The notes: generated from the letters alone by a model not told the origin. A DNA stretch of 64,000 nucleotides from an uncultured Flavobacteriales bacterium (GCA_937876195.1 CALEIK010000027.1:124001-188000), one strand, 5' to 3'; positions 25,429 through 34,546 are shown, counted from the first letter of the stretch. Program-made: numbers and translations.

Positions 25429-25751
25429 AGCACCAGAAACTTTCGTGTGACGGTCTGACCTTCAAACGTCACCGCGACGATGTAAGTGCCTTCGGATAAT
25501 CCATCCAAGAAAAAACCATCATCTTCAACATTCCACGTGCCTACGTACGTGCCTTTTGAGCTCACCACTTTACATTGTGCGCCTAGAGGGGCATTGATGG
25601 AAATTGCACCGCTCGAGGGGTTGGGAGAAACAACAATCTCGTATTCGGCGAGTGCTCTTTTCTTTTCAACTTTGACGATATCGTTGTCGGACGTCTGTGC
25701 TTTGGCGGATATACTACCTACTAAAGCAAGAAACAGGAGAATTTTTTTCAT
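25425..25751 (-). CDS. small secreted protein made almost wholly of a T9SS sorting domain
   Basis: The 108-residue product has a signal peptide (residues 1-18, ending SAKAQ), a short acidic/basic linker, and then a T9SS type A-like domain: IVVSPNPSSGAISI, CKVVSSKGTYV, LSEGTYIVAVTFE and a final RKFLVL. After removal of the signal peptide and sorting domain almost nothing would remain. It may therefore be a decoy, a tiny surface peptide or a decayed gene. It overlaps ldcA by 4 bp. Confidence 0.8.
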   Translation of the reverse strand: MKKILLFLALVGSISAKAQTSDNDIVKVEKKRALAEYEIVVSPNPSSGAISINAPLGAQCKVVSSKGTYVGTWNVEDDGFFLDGLSEGTYIVAVTFEGQTVTRKFLVL

Positions 25752-25848
25752 GCTTGATTGTTTAACAGTTCTACCATGTAACGCCTGTTTCGACTATTTG
25801 TTACTAAATAAAGCTCTTACTATTTATATTAAATCTAAATAACTTTCT

Positions 25849-25882
25849 TTTGATGCTCATTTTTCCTGAACTGTTAAATTTG
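25849..25882 (+). promoter_or_regulatory. Bacteroidetes-type promoter of the sdh operon
   Basis: TTTG at 25849-25852 and TAAATTTG at 25875-25882 are 22 bp apart and match the -33 and -7 consensus of Bacteroidetes primary promoters. The expected start of transcription is near 25889, leaving a leader of about 25 nt before sdhC. Confidence 0.65.
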
Positions 25883-25914
25883 TAGCACTATATTATTCAA
25901 CTCAAATATCGAAC

Positions 25915-26598
25915 ATGAGTAAGTCAGGTATGTTAAAATCCTCCATTGCAAAGAAAGTAGCGATGTCTCTTTCCGCATTTTTTCTAATGTTTTTCTTGCT
26001 TCAACACTTAGCAATCAATATCACATCTGTGTTTAGTGCAGAAAAGTTCAATGAACTGTCACACTTCATGGGAACGAATACACTCGTTCAGTACGTACTT
26101 CAACCCGTTTTGTTGTTTGGTGTTATTTTCCACTTTATCATGGGGTTTGTGTTAGAGATAAGAAACAGATCCGCACGTGATGTTCGTTATGTGAAAAATA
26201 ACGGTAACGCAAATTCGACGTGGATGAGTCGCAATATGATTTGGTCGGGACTTGTAATCTTGGCCTTTTTATTTTTGCACTTTATTGACTTTTGGATTCC
26301 AGAATTGCAAACAAAGTTTGTAAATGGTGATTGGTCAGGCGTCATGGCTGGAGAAGAAGGATACAGGTACTTTACAGAATTACAGCACAAATTTGTTAAT
26401 CCAATTCGCGTGGGGATTTACTGTCTAGCTTTTGTGTTTTTAGCATTGCACTTATTACACGGTTTCAACTCAGCATTTCAATCAGTTGGAGCGAATAACA
26501 AGTATACAAAAGGATTGAGAAAATTTGGGATAGCTTATGCAATCTTAGTCCCTCTTGGGTTTATCATTATCGCCCTTTTCCATCATTTTAATCATTAG
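25915..26598 (+). CDS. sdhC: succinate dehydrogenase cytochrome b subunit
   Basis: The 227-residue integral membrane protein anchors the complex and passes electrons to menaquinone. It has five hydrophobic helices, the arrangement of the single-anchor (type B, b558) complexes in Bacteroidota. Candidate haem-ligand histidines lie in the helices (FLLQHLAINI, FHFIMGFVLEI, ALHLLHGFN). It is the first gene of sdhC-sdhA-(insert)-sdhB, with its own promoter upstream. Confidence 0.93.
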   Translation: MSKSGMLKSSIAKKVAMSLSAFFLMFFLLQHLAINITSVFSAEKFNELSHFMGTNTLVQYVLQPVLLFGVIFHFIMGFVLEIRNRSARDVRYVKNNGNANSTWMSRNMIWSGLVILAFLFLHFIDFWIPELQTKFVNGDWSGVMAGEEGYRYFTELQHKFVNPIRVGIYCLAFVFLALHLLHGFNSAFQSVGANNKYTKGLRKFGIAYAILVPLGFIIIALFHHFNH

Positions 26599-26611
26599 TA
26601 ACAAAGTTAAT

Positions 26612-28615
26612 ATGGCAACTTTAGACGCAAAAATTCCAGCTGGTCCCATCAAAGACAAGTGGACCAATCATAAAAATCACATTAACGTTGTTAATCCAGC
26701 AAATAAACGATCGATAGACATCATTGTCGTTGGTACTGGTCTCGCGGGTGGTTCAGCTGCCGCATCTCTTGCTGAACTTGGCTACAACGTAAAAGCATTC
26801 TGTTTTCAAGATTCACCACGTCGTGCACACTCTATTGCTGCACAAGGAGGAATCAACGCAGCTAAAAATTACCAAAATGATGGTGATTCTACCTACCGTC
26901 TTTTCTACGATACCGTAAAGGGTGGAGATTACCGTGCACGTGAAGCGAATGTATATCGCTTGGCAGAAGTTTCTGCAAATATTATTGATCAATGTGTGGC
27001 TCAAGGGGTTCCTTTTGCGCGTGATTATGGTGGATTGTTGGACAACCGATCTTTTGGTGGGGTGTTGGTTTCTCGTACGTTTTATGCGAAGGGACAAACG
27101 GGACAGCAGTTATTACTTGGTGCTTATTCGGCAATGAACCGTCAGATTGGTATGGGTAAAATCAAAATGTACAACCGTCACGAAATGTTGGAGTTGGTGA
27201 AGGTGGACGGAAAAGCACGTGGAATTATAGCGCGTAACATGGTGACGGGAGAAATTCAACGTCACTCTGCGCATGCTGTAGTTATCGCTTCAGGAGGTTA
27301 CGGAAACGTTTTCTATCTTTCTACCAATGCGATGGGATCTAACGTGACTGCTGCTTGGAGAATCCACAAGAAAGGCGCTTACTTTGCTAATCCTTGTTAT
27401 ACGCAGATTCACCCAACGTGTATCCCTAGATCTGGAGATTATCAGTCAAAGTTGACATTGATGTCAGAGTCGTTAAGAAATGACGGACGAATTTGGGTGC
27501 CGAAAAATATTGAAGACGTTGAAGCTATCAGAAACGGTTCTAAAAAGCCTGTTGAGCTGAAGGAAGAAGAAAGAGATTACTATTTGGAAAGAAGATATCC
27601 TGCGTTTGGAAACTTAGTGCCACGTGACGTTGCTTCGAGAGCGGCAAAAGAGCGATGCGATGCTGGTTACGGTGTTAATAAAACAGGAGAGGCTGTGTTT
27701 TTGGATTTTGCGAGTGCTATTATGCGCTACGGAAGTGAAAAAGCAACAGTTTTGGGAGAGTTGAATCCTACACCTCAACGCGTGAGAGAATTGGGAGAAA
27801 AAGTGATAGAAAACAAATACGGAAACCTTTTCCAAATGTATGAGAAAATCACCGATGACAACCCATACAAAACACCAATGATGATTTATCCAGCGGTTCA
27901 CTATACAATGGGCGGAATCTGGGTTGATTACAATTTAATGACAACAATTCCAGGTTGCTACGCGGCTGGAGAGGCGAATTTCTCTGATCACGGTGCAAAT
28001 CGTTTAGGAGCGTCAGCGTTAATGCAAGGTTTGGCAGATGGATACTTTGTATTGCCATATACTATTGGTGATTATCTCGCGGACGATATTAGAACAGGAA
28101 AAATTCCAACGGATACACCTGAGTTTGTAGAAGCTGAGAAATCGGTGACTGAACGCTTAGAAAAATTCGTAAACAACAAAGGAACCAAGTCTGTTGATTA
28201 TTTCCATAAGAAGCTTGGAAACGTGATGTGGAATAAAGTTGGAATGGCTAGAAATGAGCAAGGGTTGAAAGAAGCCATTGCTGAAATTCGTCAAATCCGT
28301 GAAGAATTCCATCAAGATGTTTTTGTTCCAGGAGGAATGTTTGAATTCAATCCTGAACTGGAAAAAGCAGCTCGAGTAGAAGATTTTCTTGAGCTTGGAG
28401 AGTTATTTGCGACAGACGCACTATTGCGAACCGAATCATGTGGCGGACACTTTAGAGAAGAGTCTCGAACAGATGAGGGGGAAGCCATGCGTGACGATGA
28501 AAATTTTGCATACACAGCGGCATGGGAATGGACAGGGGACCCAGGTAAAGCTAATTTGCACAAAGAAGAATTAACGTTTAATGAAGTTGAGTTGAAACAA
28601 CGCTCGTACAAGTAG
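26612..28615 (+). CDS. sdhA: succinate dehydrogenase flavoprotein subunit
   Basis: The 667-residue catalytic subunit oxidises succinate to fumarate in the TCA cycle. The ATG at 26612 is taken because it lies 13 bp past the sdhC stop. The FAD-binding motif is VVGTGLAGGSAAASLAELG. The flavin-attachment histidine region is SIAAQGGINAAKN. Further marks are GGVLVSRTFYAKGQTGQQ, VHYTMGGIWVDY and the substrate-binding DHGANRLGASALMQGLADG. The length fits the type B/fumarate-reductase-like group. Confidence 0.97.
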   Translation: MATLDAKIPAGPIKDKWTNHKNHINVVNPANKRSIDIIVVGTGLAGGSAAASLAELGYNVKAFCFQDSPRRAHSIAAQGGINAAKNYQNDGDSTYRLFYDTVKGGDYRAREANVYRLAEVSANIIDQCVAQGVPFARDYGGLLDNRSFGGVLVSRTFYAKGQTGQQLLLGAYSAMNRQIGMGKIKMYNRHEMLELVKVDGKARGIIARNMVTGEIQRHSAHAVVIASGGYGNVFYLSTNAMGSNVTAAWRIHKKGAYFANPCYTQIHPTCIPRSGDYQSKLTLMSESLRNDGRIWVPKNIEDVEAIRNGSKKPVELKEEERDYYLERRYPAFGNLVPRDVASRAAKERCDAGYGVNKTGEAVFLDFASAIMRYGSEKATVLGELNPTPQRVRELGEKVIENKYGNLFQMYEKITDDNPYKTPMMIYPAVHYTMGGIWVDYNLMTTIPGCYAAGEANFSDHGANRLGASALMQGLADGYFVLPYTIGDYLADDIRTGKIPTDTPEFVEAEKSVTERLEKFVNNKGTKSVDYFHKKLGNVMWNKVGMARNEQGLKEAIAEIRQIREEFHQDVFVPGGMFEFNPELEKAARVEDFLELGELFATDALLRTESCGGHFREESRTDEGEAMRDDENFAYTAAWEWTGDPGKANLHKEELTFNEVELKQRSYK

Positions 28616-28619
28616 TTTT

Positions 28620-29081
28620 AAATTACGAATGACAAATTACGAAGGTTCAGCTACCAATTAAATTTATTGTTGTGAAAACAGGTAATATAGTACAAGAAAA
28701 AAGTTTTGATTTTGCAATTAAAATTGTACAAACCTGTCAATATTTGAAGGAAGAAAAAAAAGAATTTGTTTTGTCTAAGCAACTTTTACGTAGCGGCACC
28801 TCGGTTGGAGCAAATATTGAAGAGGCAATTGGAGCACAATCAAACAAGGACTTTTTACATAAAATGAGTATTTCTTATAAAGAAGCAAGAGAAACTCGTT
28901 ATTGGATAATGCTTCTCAAGGAAACAAGTTATTTAAAAGATGATAACGCGATTTCCCTTTTAAACGACGTTGATGAACTTTGTCGAATAATTGGAAAAAT
29001 ACAGATTACAACAAAAGAAAAGATTAAGACTTAATAGAAAATTGATTACGCGTGTTTCTCGTAATTGAACATTCGTAATTT
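28620..29081. mobile_element. four-helix-bundle gene insert bounded by 12-bp inverted repeats
   Basis: A perfect 12-bp inverted repeat, AAATTACGAATG at 28620-28631 and CATTCGTAATTT at 29070-29081, encloses the gene at 28672-29034. The unit starts 4 bp after the sdhA stop and ends 15 bp before the sdhB start, splitting an otherwise tight operon. Extra partial copies of the repeat (AAATTACGAA at 28634-28643, CTCGTAATTG at 29059-29068) occur inside the ends. This resembles the mobile intervening sequences, known from 23S rRNA genes, that carry the same protein family. I see no transposase. Confidence 0.65.
28672..29034 (+). CDS. four-helix-bundle protein, S23/IVS-encoded family
   Basis: The 120-residue protein starts with GTG at 28672. 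It fits the family first found encoded by 23S rRNA intervening sequences: KSFDFAIKIVQTCQYL, SKQLLRSGTSVGANIEEA, QSNKDFLHKMSISYKEARE and TRYWIMLLKE. It would form a four-helix bundle. Function is unknown; nucleic-acid binding has been suggested for the family. Its position inside the succinate dehydrogenase operon is incidental to respiration as far as the sequence shows, and inverted repeats flank it. Confidence 0.9.
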   Translation: MKTGNIVQEKSFDFAIKIVQTCQYLKEEKKEFVLSKQLLRSGTSVGANIEEAIGAQSNKDFLHKMSISYKEARETRYWIMLLKETSYLKDDNAISLLNDVDELCRIIGKIQITTKEKIKT

Positions 29082-29096
29082 TCAAATTGAATAGAT

Positions 29097-29846
29097 ATGA
29101 AGTTAACATTAAAAGTTTGGAGACAAAAGAACAGCAGCGATAAGGGAAGAATAGAAACTTACCCTATGGAAAACGTTTCTGAGCACATGTCATTTTTGGA
29201 AATGATGGACGTGTTGAACGAGCAGCTCATTACAAACGGAACAGATCCAATTGCCTTTGATCACGATTGCCGTGAGGGAATTTGTGGAATGTGCTCCATG
29301 TACATCAACGGAGAAGCGCATGGACCAGACCGTGGGATTACAACCTGTCAATTGCACATGCGTAAGTTCAACGATGGTGACACCATTTATGTGGAGCCAT
29401 TTAGAGCCAAGGGCTTTCCTGTGATTAAAGATTTGACCGTTGATAGAAGCGCATTTGACCGCATTCAACATGCCGGTGGATTTGTTTCCGTGAATACGTC
29501 TGGTAACACGCAAGATGCCAATGCTATTCCAATTCCAAAAGACGACGCCGATAAAGCATTCGACGCTGCGACCTGTATCGGTTGTGGTGCATGCGTCGCT
29601 TCTTGTAAAAACGCTTCGGCAATGCTTTTTGTTTCAGCAAAGGTTTCTCAATTTGCTCTGCTTCCGCAAGGAAAAGTAGAGGCGAAAAGACGTGTACTCA
29701 ACATGGTGGAACAAATGGATAAAGAAGGGTTTGGAAATTGTACAAATACCGGTGCTTGTGAGGTTGAGTGCCCAAAGGGAATTTCGCTGGAAAACATTGC
29801 GAGAATGAACCGTGAATACTTAAAGGCTTCAGCGGTTTCAGAGTAA
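29097..29846 (+). CDS. sdhB: succinate dehydrogenase iron-sulfur subunit
   Basis: The 249-residue subunit passes electrons from the flavin to the quinone site. The [2Fe-2S] cluster ligands are in CREGICGMCSMY and a later cysteine (ITTCQLHM). The [4Fe-4S] ligands are in CIGCGACVASC and CEVECPKGI, and the [3Fe-4S] ligands are the remaining cysteine of the former region together with CTNTGAC. The last operon gene; a terminator follows at 29876. Confidence 0.97.
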   Translation: MKLTLKVWRQKNSSDKGRIETYPMENVSEHMSFLEMMDVLNEQLITNGTDPIAFDHDCREGICGMCSMYINGEAHGPDRGITTCQLHMRKFNDGDTIYVEPFRAKGFPVIKDLTVDRSAFDRIQHAGGFVSVNTSGNTQDANAIPIPKDDADKAFDAATCIGCGACVASCKNASAMLFVSAKVSQFALLPQGKVEAKRRVLNMVEQMDKEGFGNCTNTGACEVECPKGISLENIARMNREYLKASAVSE

Positions 29847-29875
29847 ACTTTTTATTTTCAATACATTATAATTTT

Positions 29876-29908
29876 AAAGCGGGTGCCAGAGGTATCCGCT
29901 TTTGTTTT
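29876..29908 (+). terminator. Rho-independent terminator of the sdh operon
   Basis: AAAGCGGGT (29876-29884) pairs with ATCCGCTTT (29894-29902) including one G-T pair, and TTGTTTT follows. It lies 30 bp after the sdhB stop. Confidence 0.65.
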
Positions 29909-29976
29909 AAAAAAAACAAGAAAAATTTTATTTAACATTTTTTTAATCGTAATTTAGCCTAACTAAAATACATTCT

Positions 29977-31770
29977 ATGAAAAAAATAATACTTTCTTTA
30001 ACGCTTATTGCGACCTGTTTTTGGGCGCAATCTCAGGCCGTTGTGTCTGGGATAAGTCCTGCAAGTGTGCAGGGTAATTATGATTTTGGTATTCAAGCCG
30101 GTTGTGGTGCTTGGCCAGGAGAAACAGATGATGGAACTTGGGATGTCCTTTCTAATCTTGACTTTAACATCAATGGAACTTTTGTTCAAGCGGAGTTAAT
30201 GTTGGTAGAAGACGGAACACCAGGTTTAAACCCTCAAGGAAACCCTATGTCACAAGAAGGGTGTAGTCCTTTAACAAACGATTTAACAGGGAAAATTGCT
30301 GTTATTTACAGAAACACATGTGAGTTTGGAACAAAGGTGCTTAACGCGCAAAATGCAGGTGCTATTGCGGCAATCATCGTGAACCGTGAAGACGCTATTG
30401 CGGGAATGCTGGGTGGTCTTGACGGACCAAGTGTAACTATTCCTTGTGTTCTTCTTTCAAGCGTTGACGGTGCTACACTTATCAATGAGATGGGAAGTGG
30501 TCCTGTTGAGGTGTTTATTGGAAACAAGTTTACCACCTACAACAACGATTTAGGTGCGGTTAACGGTGAATATTTAATTTCGAAATACGGCTCGCACAGT
30601 TCTCTACTGAACAACAACTTTGATTTGGGGATTCAAGTGTACAACTATGGGGTAAATGATCAAAATGCTGCCACTGTGAACGCGACAATTACGGGTCCTT
30701 CTGGCGTTGTTTACAATGAAACCGTAAACTTGCCCTCCATGAGTACGACGGATACCGTGTCTATTTTCAATGGTAACCCAGAAGCGTTTCCAACATTTGA
30801 TTTAGGCATTGGCAACTACCCTATTGGTGACTATACTTTGGTTTATACAATTGATTTAGGGGTTCCTGATGAAGACCCTTTCGACAACACCTTTACAAGT
30901 ACGTTTTCTATCGGCGAATCCCTTATCTCCTATGCTCGGACAGATGGAAACGGATTACCAATAGCAACCTCATTTCCTTCAAATACCGATACAGAATACC
31001 AAAGTTGTATGTATTTTGAAGACGCAAATGCTAGCAACCTAACAGTGTCTGACATTTACTTTGCTCCGTACACCGACACAACGTTAAACGACTTGGCTTC
31101 TGCGGAAATCTTTATCACATTTTACGAGTGGAACGACACTTGGGTTGACATCAATGATCCTGCCTATCCTGCAAACAATGATTTTTTCCAAAATCTTGTT
31201 CCTATTGGCTTTGAGGTGTACTACCCAAATTCAAACAGTGAAAATGGTTTGATTACATCTGTTCCTCTTTCTACTCCGCTTGTATTGGACGACAGTCAGC
31301 GTTATTTGGTGTGCTTACAAACATTTGACCCTGTCTTCTCTTTTGGACATGATGGTGGTACAAATTATAACGGAAATGTAGGCATTTATGCCATGCCAAC
31401 CTGCCCCGTTCAAATACAAAATGCTAATACAAACAACATGTTAACTTGGTTTGTGGCAGGCTGGGGTACAGGAAGTTCAATTGGTCTTGAGCTCGCTGGT
31501 TCATCGTTAGGGTTAGATGATGAAGCTACAGTTAGTGGTAACGCATTCCCAAACCCAGCAAGTGATGTTGTTACTGTTTCAGTTGATGCAACAGGAGACG
31601 GAAACCTTGTTATTACCGATATTTCTGGAAAAGTTGTAATGAACGAGTCGGTTACTTTAGTTAGCGGAAGAACAACAGTTGATCTTTCTAACTTAGAAAA
31701 TGGTTTGTACATTTTCAATATGACCTTAGACAATGGAAAAACATCCCGTTTTAACGTTGTTAAAAAATAA
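29977..31770 (+). CDS. secreted PA-domain protein with T9SS type A sorting domain
   Basis: The 597-residue protein has a signal peptide (1-19, ending WAQSQA). A protease-associated (PA) domain spans about residues 60-180: PLTNDLTGKIAVIYRNTCEF, KVLNAQNAGAIAAIIVNRED and VTIPCVLLSSVDG. Beta-rich modules follow, one of them CARDB-like (NNFDLGIQVYNYGVNDQNAA and NYPIGDYTLVYTIDLG). The C-terminal sorting domain reads AFPNPASDVVTVSV, ITDISGKVVM and LENGLYIFNMTLDNGK. No protease active site is evident, so the PA domain may mediate binding only. Confidence 0.88.
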   Translation: MKKIILSLTLIATCFWAQSQAVVSGISPASVQGNYDFGIQAGCGAWPGETDDGTWDVLSNLDFNINGTFVQAELMLVEDGTPGLNPQGNPMSQEGCSPLTNDLTGKIAVIYRNTCEFGTKVLNAQNAGAIAAIIVNREDAIAGMLGGLDGPSVTIPCVLLSSVDGATLINEMGSGPVEVFIGNKFTTYNNDLGAVNGEYLISKYGSHSSLLNNNFDLGIQVYNYGVNDQNAATVNATITGPSGVVYNETVNLPSMSTTDTVSIFNGNPEAFPTFDLGIGNYPIGDYTLVYTIDLGVPDEDPFDNTFTSTFSIGESLISYARTDGNGLPIATSFPSNTDTEYQSCMYFEDANASNLTVSDIYFAPYTDTTLNDLASAEIFITFYEWNDTWVDINDPAYPANNDFFQNLVPIGFEVYYPNSNSENGLITSVPLSTPLVLDDSQRYLVCLQTFDPVFSFGHDGGTNYNGNVGIYAMPTCPVQIQNANTNNMLTWFVAGWGTGSSIGLELAGSSLGLDDEATVSGNAFPNPASDVVTVSVDATGDGNLVITDISGKVVMNESVTLVSGRTTVDLSNLENGLYIFNMTLDNGKTSRFNVVKK

Positions 31771-31790
31771 AATTTAGACTCTAAATTAAA

Positions 31791-31826
31791 AATGGCGTCA
31801 GACTAAGTCTGACGCCATTTTTTTTA
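31791..31826 (+). terminator. bidirectional Rho-independent terminator
   Basis: A perfect 14-bp inverted repeat (31791-31804 with 31806-31819) is followed by TTTTTTTT on the plus strand and a T-rich stretch on the minus strand. It separates two convergent genes. Confidence 0.85.
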
Positions 31827-31852
31827 TCCAAAAACTCCTATGAAAAAGCTTT

Positions 31853-32662
31853 CTAGAAATTAAACGATAAACCAAAAGTGAATGGATATACTGCGGTTGT
31901 TTTGTTCTCATCGAACAAAGAAATTAAACTATAACTTGCAAATGCTCCCCAGTCTGAATAACCCAATCGAACCATAGCATCCAATTTAAAGGCATTTAAA
32001 CCATACGTTCCTTTCGACTTTTGTACGAATTCTTGCCCGTTGATTTCTCCTTTTCTTTTCACTTTAGATGCTATTCTAACACCGCCAACAACACCTGCCG
32101 CTAAATAGAAACTCTTATTCGAATTGATATTGGTGTTAAACTCTATAAGTAATGGTACTGTCAAGTAAGCAGCCTTCAATTTATTCTTAGAATAGTTCGT
32201 TAACGTGTCTATAAACGCATTTAACGTGTCTGGCGTGTGATTGAGTATATAGTTCTCTTTAAAGCCCACAGACGTGAAGCTAAAGCCTAATCCAGTTGTT
32301 ATTCCCACATATTCCCGAGCAATTTGAAACTTGTGCTCTAATAAATTAAGGTTCCACACGGTAGATTTTGCTGGATCATTGTTCCAATATGGGTGGTGAA
32401 CAAAGTTATTATCGAAACTTCCATGCGTAAACATTGAAACACCAAAGTCGATACCAGCCCAATGCGCTTCAGACTTTCTTTTGTTCTTAAAGATGGTTAA
32501 CGTATCATCCTTCTCTATGATGATGATTTCCTTGTTTTTAACGTTAATTCGTGTGGTGTCCGATTTCTCTTCCTTCGTTTCTTGATCTTCTATCGGGTCC
32601 TCTTGAGAAAAAGCTGGTGTTACAAACAATCCAGCCAATAAAATGATGTATAACTTCTTCAT
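31853..32662 (-). CDS. outer membrane beta-barrel protein (PorT-like fold)
   Basis: The 269-residue protein has a signal peptide (1-19, ending PAFSQ) and a charged acidic segment (EDQETKEEKSDT). The rest shows alternating hydrophobic/polar strands typical of eight-stranded barrels: WAGIDFGVSMF, YVGITTGLGFSFTSVG, AAYLTVPLLIEFNTN, SFYLAAGVVGGVRIA, DAMVRLGYSDWGAFASYS and a final FTFGLSFNF. The terminal phenylalanine is the usual outer-membrane insertion signal. The exact role is unknown. Confidence 0.8.
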   Translation of the reverse strand: MKKLYIILLAGLFVTPAFSQEDPIEDQETKEEKSDTTRINVKNKEIIIIEKDDTLTIFKNKRKSEAHWAGIDFGVSMFTHGSFDNNFVHHPYWNNDPAKSTVWNLNLLEHKFQIAREYVGITTGLGFSFTSVGFKENYILNHTPDTLNAFIDTLTNYSKNKLKAAYLTVPLLIEFNTNINSNKSFYLAAGVVGGVRIASKVKRKGEINGQEFVQKSKGTYGLNAFKLDAMVRLGYSDWGAFASYSLISLFDENKTTAVYPFTFGLSFNF

Positions 32663-32721
32663 AACTCCTTTAAATTATTGATTTCAACTGTAAGACTAAC
32701 TGCCTTTAAAAAAGTTACAGC

Positions 32722-33099
32722 CTACTCCCAATCATTTAAAAAATCTCCTAGGTTTCTTCTATCCTTTTTGCTTGGTTTTCCTGAGCCATGATCTCTATAA
32801 ATACTCTGAGAAAGTCGATATGCTTTAAGTTTTTCTAGCTCTTCTTCTGGAGTTAAATCAACTATATACTGATCCACCAATTTAGCTCCAACGCGTTTAT
32901 CCAACAACTGGATGATGCGAAATGTAAATACTGAAGTGTGCCGAATGACTTGGATTTCATCGCCAAGTTTTACTTCCCTAGATGGCTTCACTTGATTCGC
33001 GTTCAATTGAATTTTCCCTTTAGATATCGCCAATGTCGCTTGGGATCTTGTTTTTGCTAAGCGCACGGCCCAGACAAACTTATCAATGCGACAATTCAT
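32722..33099 (-). CDS. S4-domain RNA-binding protein, Hsp15-like
   Basis: The 125-residue protein has an N-terminal S4 domain (RIDKFVWAVRLAKTRSQA, then SKGKIQLNANQVKPSR and EIQVIR) and a basic C-terminal tail (HGSGKPSKKDRRNL). This is the layout of Hsp15 (HslR), which rescues stalled 50S subunits. It starts inside the last 17 bp of the MmcQ/YjbR gene upstream, indicating coupled translation within the desaturase-MmcQ-S4 unit. Confidence 0.88.
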   Translation of the reverse strand: MNCRIDKFVWAVRLAKTRSQATLAISKGKIQLNANQVKPSREVKLGDEIQVIRHTSVFTFRIIQLLDKRVGAKLVDQYIVDLTPEEELEKLKAYRLSQSIYRDHGSGKPSKKDRRNLGDFLNDWE

Positions 33100-33433
33100 C
33101 CCTCACTTTTCTGGGTAGAGATTCAAACACCAATTCGTAGGAATGATCTATCAGCTCAATAATTAGGGGAATAGAAACATCTTCATTCACAGAGACTGAG
33201 TTCCAATGTACTTTACTCATATGAAATCCAGGAGTGATTCCGTGATATGTTTCACGTAAGTCAATGGCCCTTTCAGGATCACACTTTAAATTTATGAAAG
33301 TAAATACATCAACATCCGCTAACGCAAACATCTTGTTACCAACTTTAAAAACCAATGTTTTTTCGTCAAAAGGAAAACCTTCTGTCACTCCGTTTTTCGA
33401 AAGGCAATAATCTCGAAAATCAGAAACGTCCAT
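33083..33433 (-). CDS. MmcQ/YjbR family protein
   Basis: The 116-residue protein matches the family throughout: FRDYCLSKNGVTEGFPFDEK, VFKVGNKMFALADVD, INLKCDPERAIDLRE, ITPGFHMSKVHWNSV and LIDHSYELV. Members have a CyaY-like fold and were suggested to bind DNA, but their function is unsettled. It begins 3 bp after the desaturase stop and overlaps the S4 gene, so the three are one transcription unit. Confidence 0.9.
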   Translation of the reverse strand: MDVSDFRDYCLSKNGVTEGFPFDEKTLVFKVGNKMFALADVDVFTFINLKCDPERAIDLRETYHGITPGFHMSKVHWNSVSVNEDVSIPLIIELIDHSYELVFESLPRKVRDELSH

Positions 33434-33436
33434 TTG

Positions 33437-34543
33437 CTAGTGTATTGCTGGTGCGTCTTTGTTGTTTCCTAAATTGTACAACATTCTTGCATGACCTGAA
33501 AGAGCCTCATAGAATGTTTTATAGGAATAGTACGGCAAATTGTATTCAAAGGCCGTATCTCGAACGATTTTCGATATTTTTCGGTAGTGAACGTGACAGA
33601 TGTTTGGAAACAAGTGGTGTTCAATTTGAAAGTTCAATCCACCTACATACCATGAAAACCAACGCGATTCTTGTGCAAAGTTTGCCGTATTCATTAATTG
33701 GTTCATCGCCCAATCGGATTCAATATTTCCAGACTCATCTGGTTTTGGAAAATTCGATGTTGGAATTACGTGAGCTGGTTGAAATATCGCCGCTAAAATT
33801 AACCCCGCAACAAAGTGCATTAACAAAAAGCAAAGAAGTGTTGCCCACCATGACATTGCACCGAAAATCAATGGCAACGCAAGTGTAACAGCTAAATAAA
33901 ACGTCTTACTTCCTAATAAACCCAAGAAAATTGCCTTGTTGGTTCTACCTTGAGTTTTTGTAAGGCCTCTTTTCTTGTAACGAGAAAACTGTTTATAGTC
34001 CTTTGTAGTCGCCCACATAATAGTCATAAATCCATACAAGAACCAAGCATAAATATGCTGGAAACGGTGACCTTTAAGTAACTTTTGATTCGGTGAGAAA
34101 CGCATTAAAATACCTGTATCGATATCCTCATCCATTCCCTCAACATTTGTATAAGTGTGGTGTAGCACATTGTGCTGAATTCTCCAGTTAACATCGTTTC
34201 CACCCACCAAGTTGATAAGCTTACCCAAAAGCATGTTCACATTTTTATTGCGCGAATACGCGGCATGATTTGCATCGTGCATGACCGACAGGCCGATTCC
34301 CGCCATACCAATTCCCATAATTATCCACATTAACATGATAATCCATGTAGATTCAAGAACGGTTAATATTAAAATGAATGGCACAAGATAGATCGACAAC
34401 ATAAAAATCGTTTTGATCACCATGTTGAAATTTGCAAAACGGGAAATATTGTTTTCCTTGAAGTAAGCATTTACTCGTTTTCTCAACTCTTTGTAAAAAT
34501 CCGAATTATTTGGATTTGAGTATGATACTGTGTTAATATCCAT
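33437..34543 (-). CDS. membrane fatty acid desaturase (acyl-lipid/acyl-CoA)
   Basis: The ATG at 34543 is taken as start; an upstream TTG would add seven residues. The 368-residue enzyme introduces a double bond into an acyl chain using a diiron site and O2. The three histidine boxes are HDANHAA, HNVLHHTY and QIEHHLFP, the last of the QxxHH type typical of front-end/linoleoyl-CoA-like desaturases. Four hydrophobic helices surround the boxes. There is no fused cytochrome b5. A short palindrome sits just before the start codon. It leads the operon with the MmcQ and S4 genes. Confidence 0.93.
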   Translation of the reverse strand: MDINTVSYSNPNNSDFYKELRKRVNAYFKENNISRFANFNMVIKTIFMLSIYLVPFILILTVLESTWIIMLMWIIMGIGMAGIGLSVMHDANHAAYSRNKNVNMLLGKLINLVGGNDVNWRIQHNVLHHTYTNVEGMDEDIDTGILMRFSPNQKLLKGHRFQHIYAWFLYGFMTIMWATTKDYKQFSRYKKRGLTKTQGRTNKAIFLGLLGSKTFYLAVTLALPLIFGAMSWWATLLCFLLMHFVAGLILAAIFQPAHVIPTSNFPKPDESGNIESDWAMNQLMNTANFAQESRWFSWYVGGLNFQIEHHLFPNICHVHYRKISKIVRDTAFEYNLPYYSYKTFYEALSGHARMLYNLGNNKDAPAIH

Positions 34544-34546
34544 AAA

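Noticed and set aside
33248..33263. parS-like sequence in the MmcQ/YjbR gene
   Set aside because: Only the left 10 bases match well; the right half differs and it lies in conserved coding sequence.
33355..33888. 177-codon plus-strand open frame
   Set aside because: It is antisense to the desaturase, whose histidine boxes prove the minus-strand frame.
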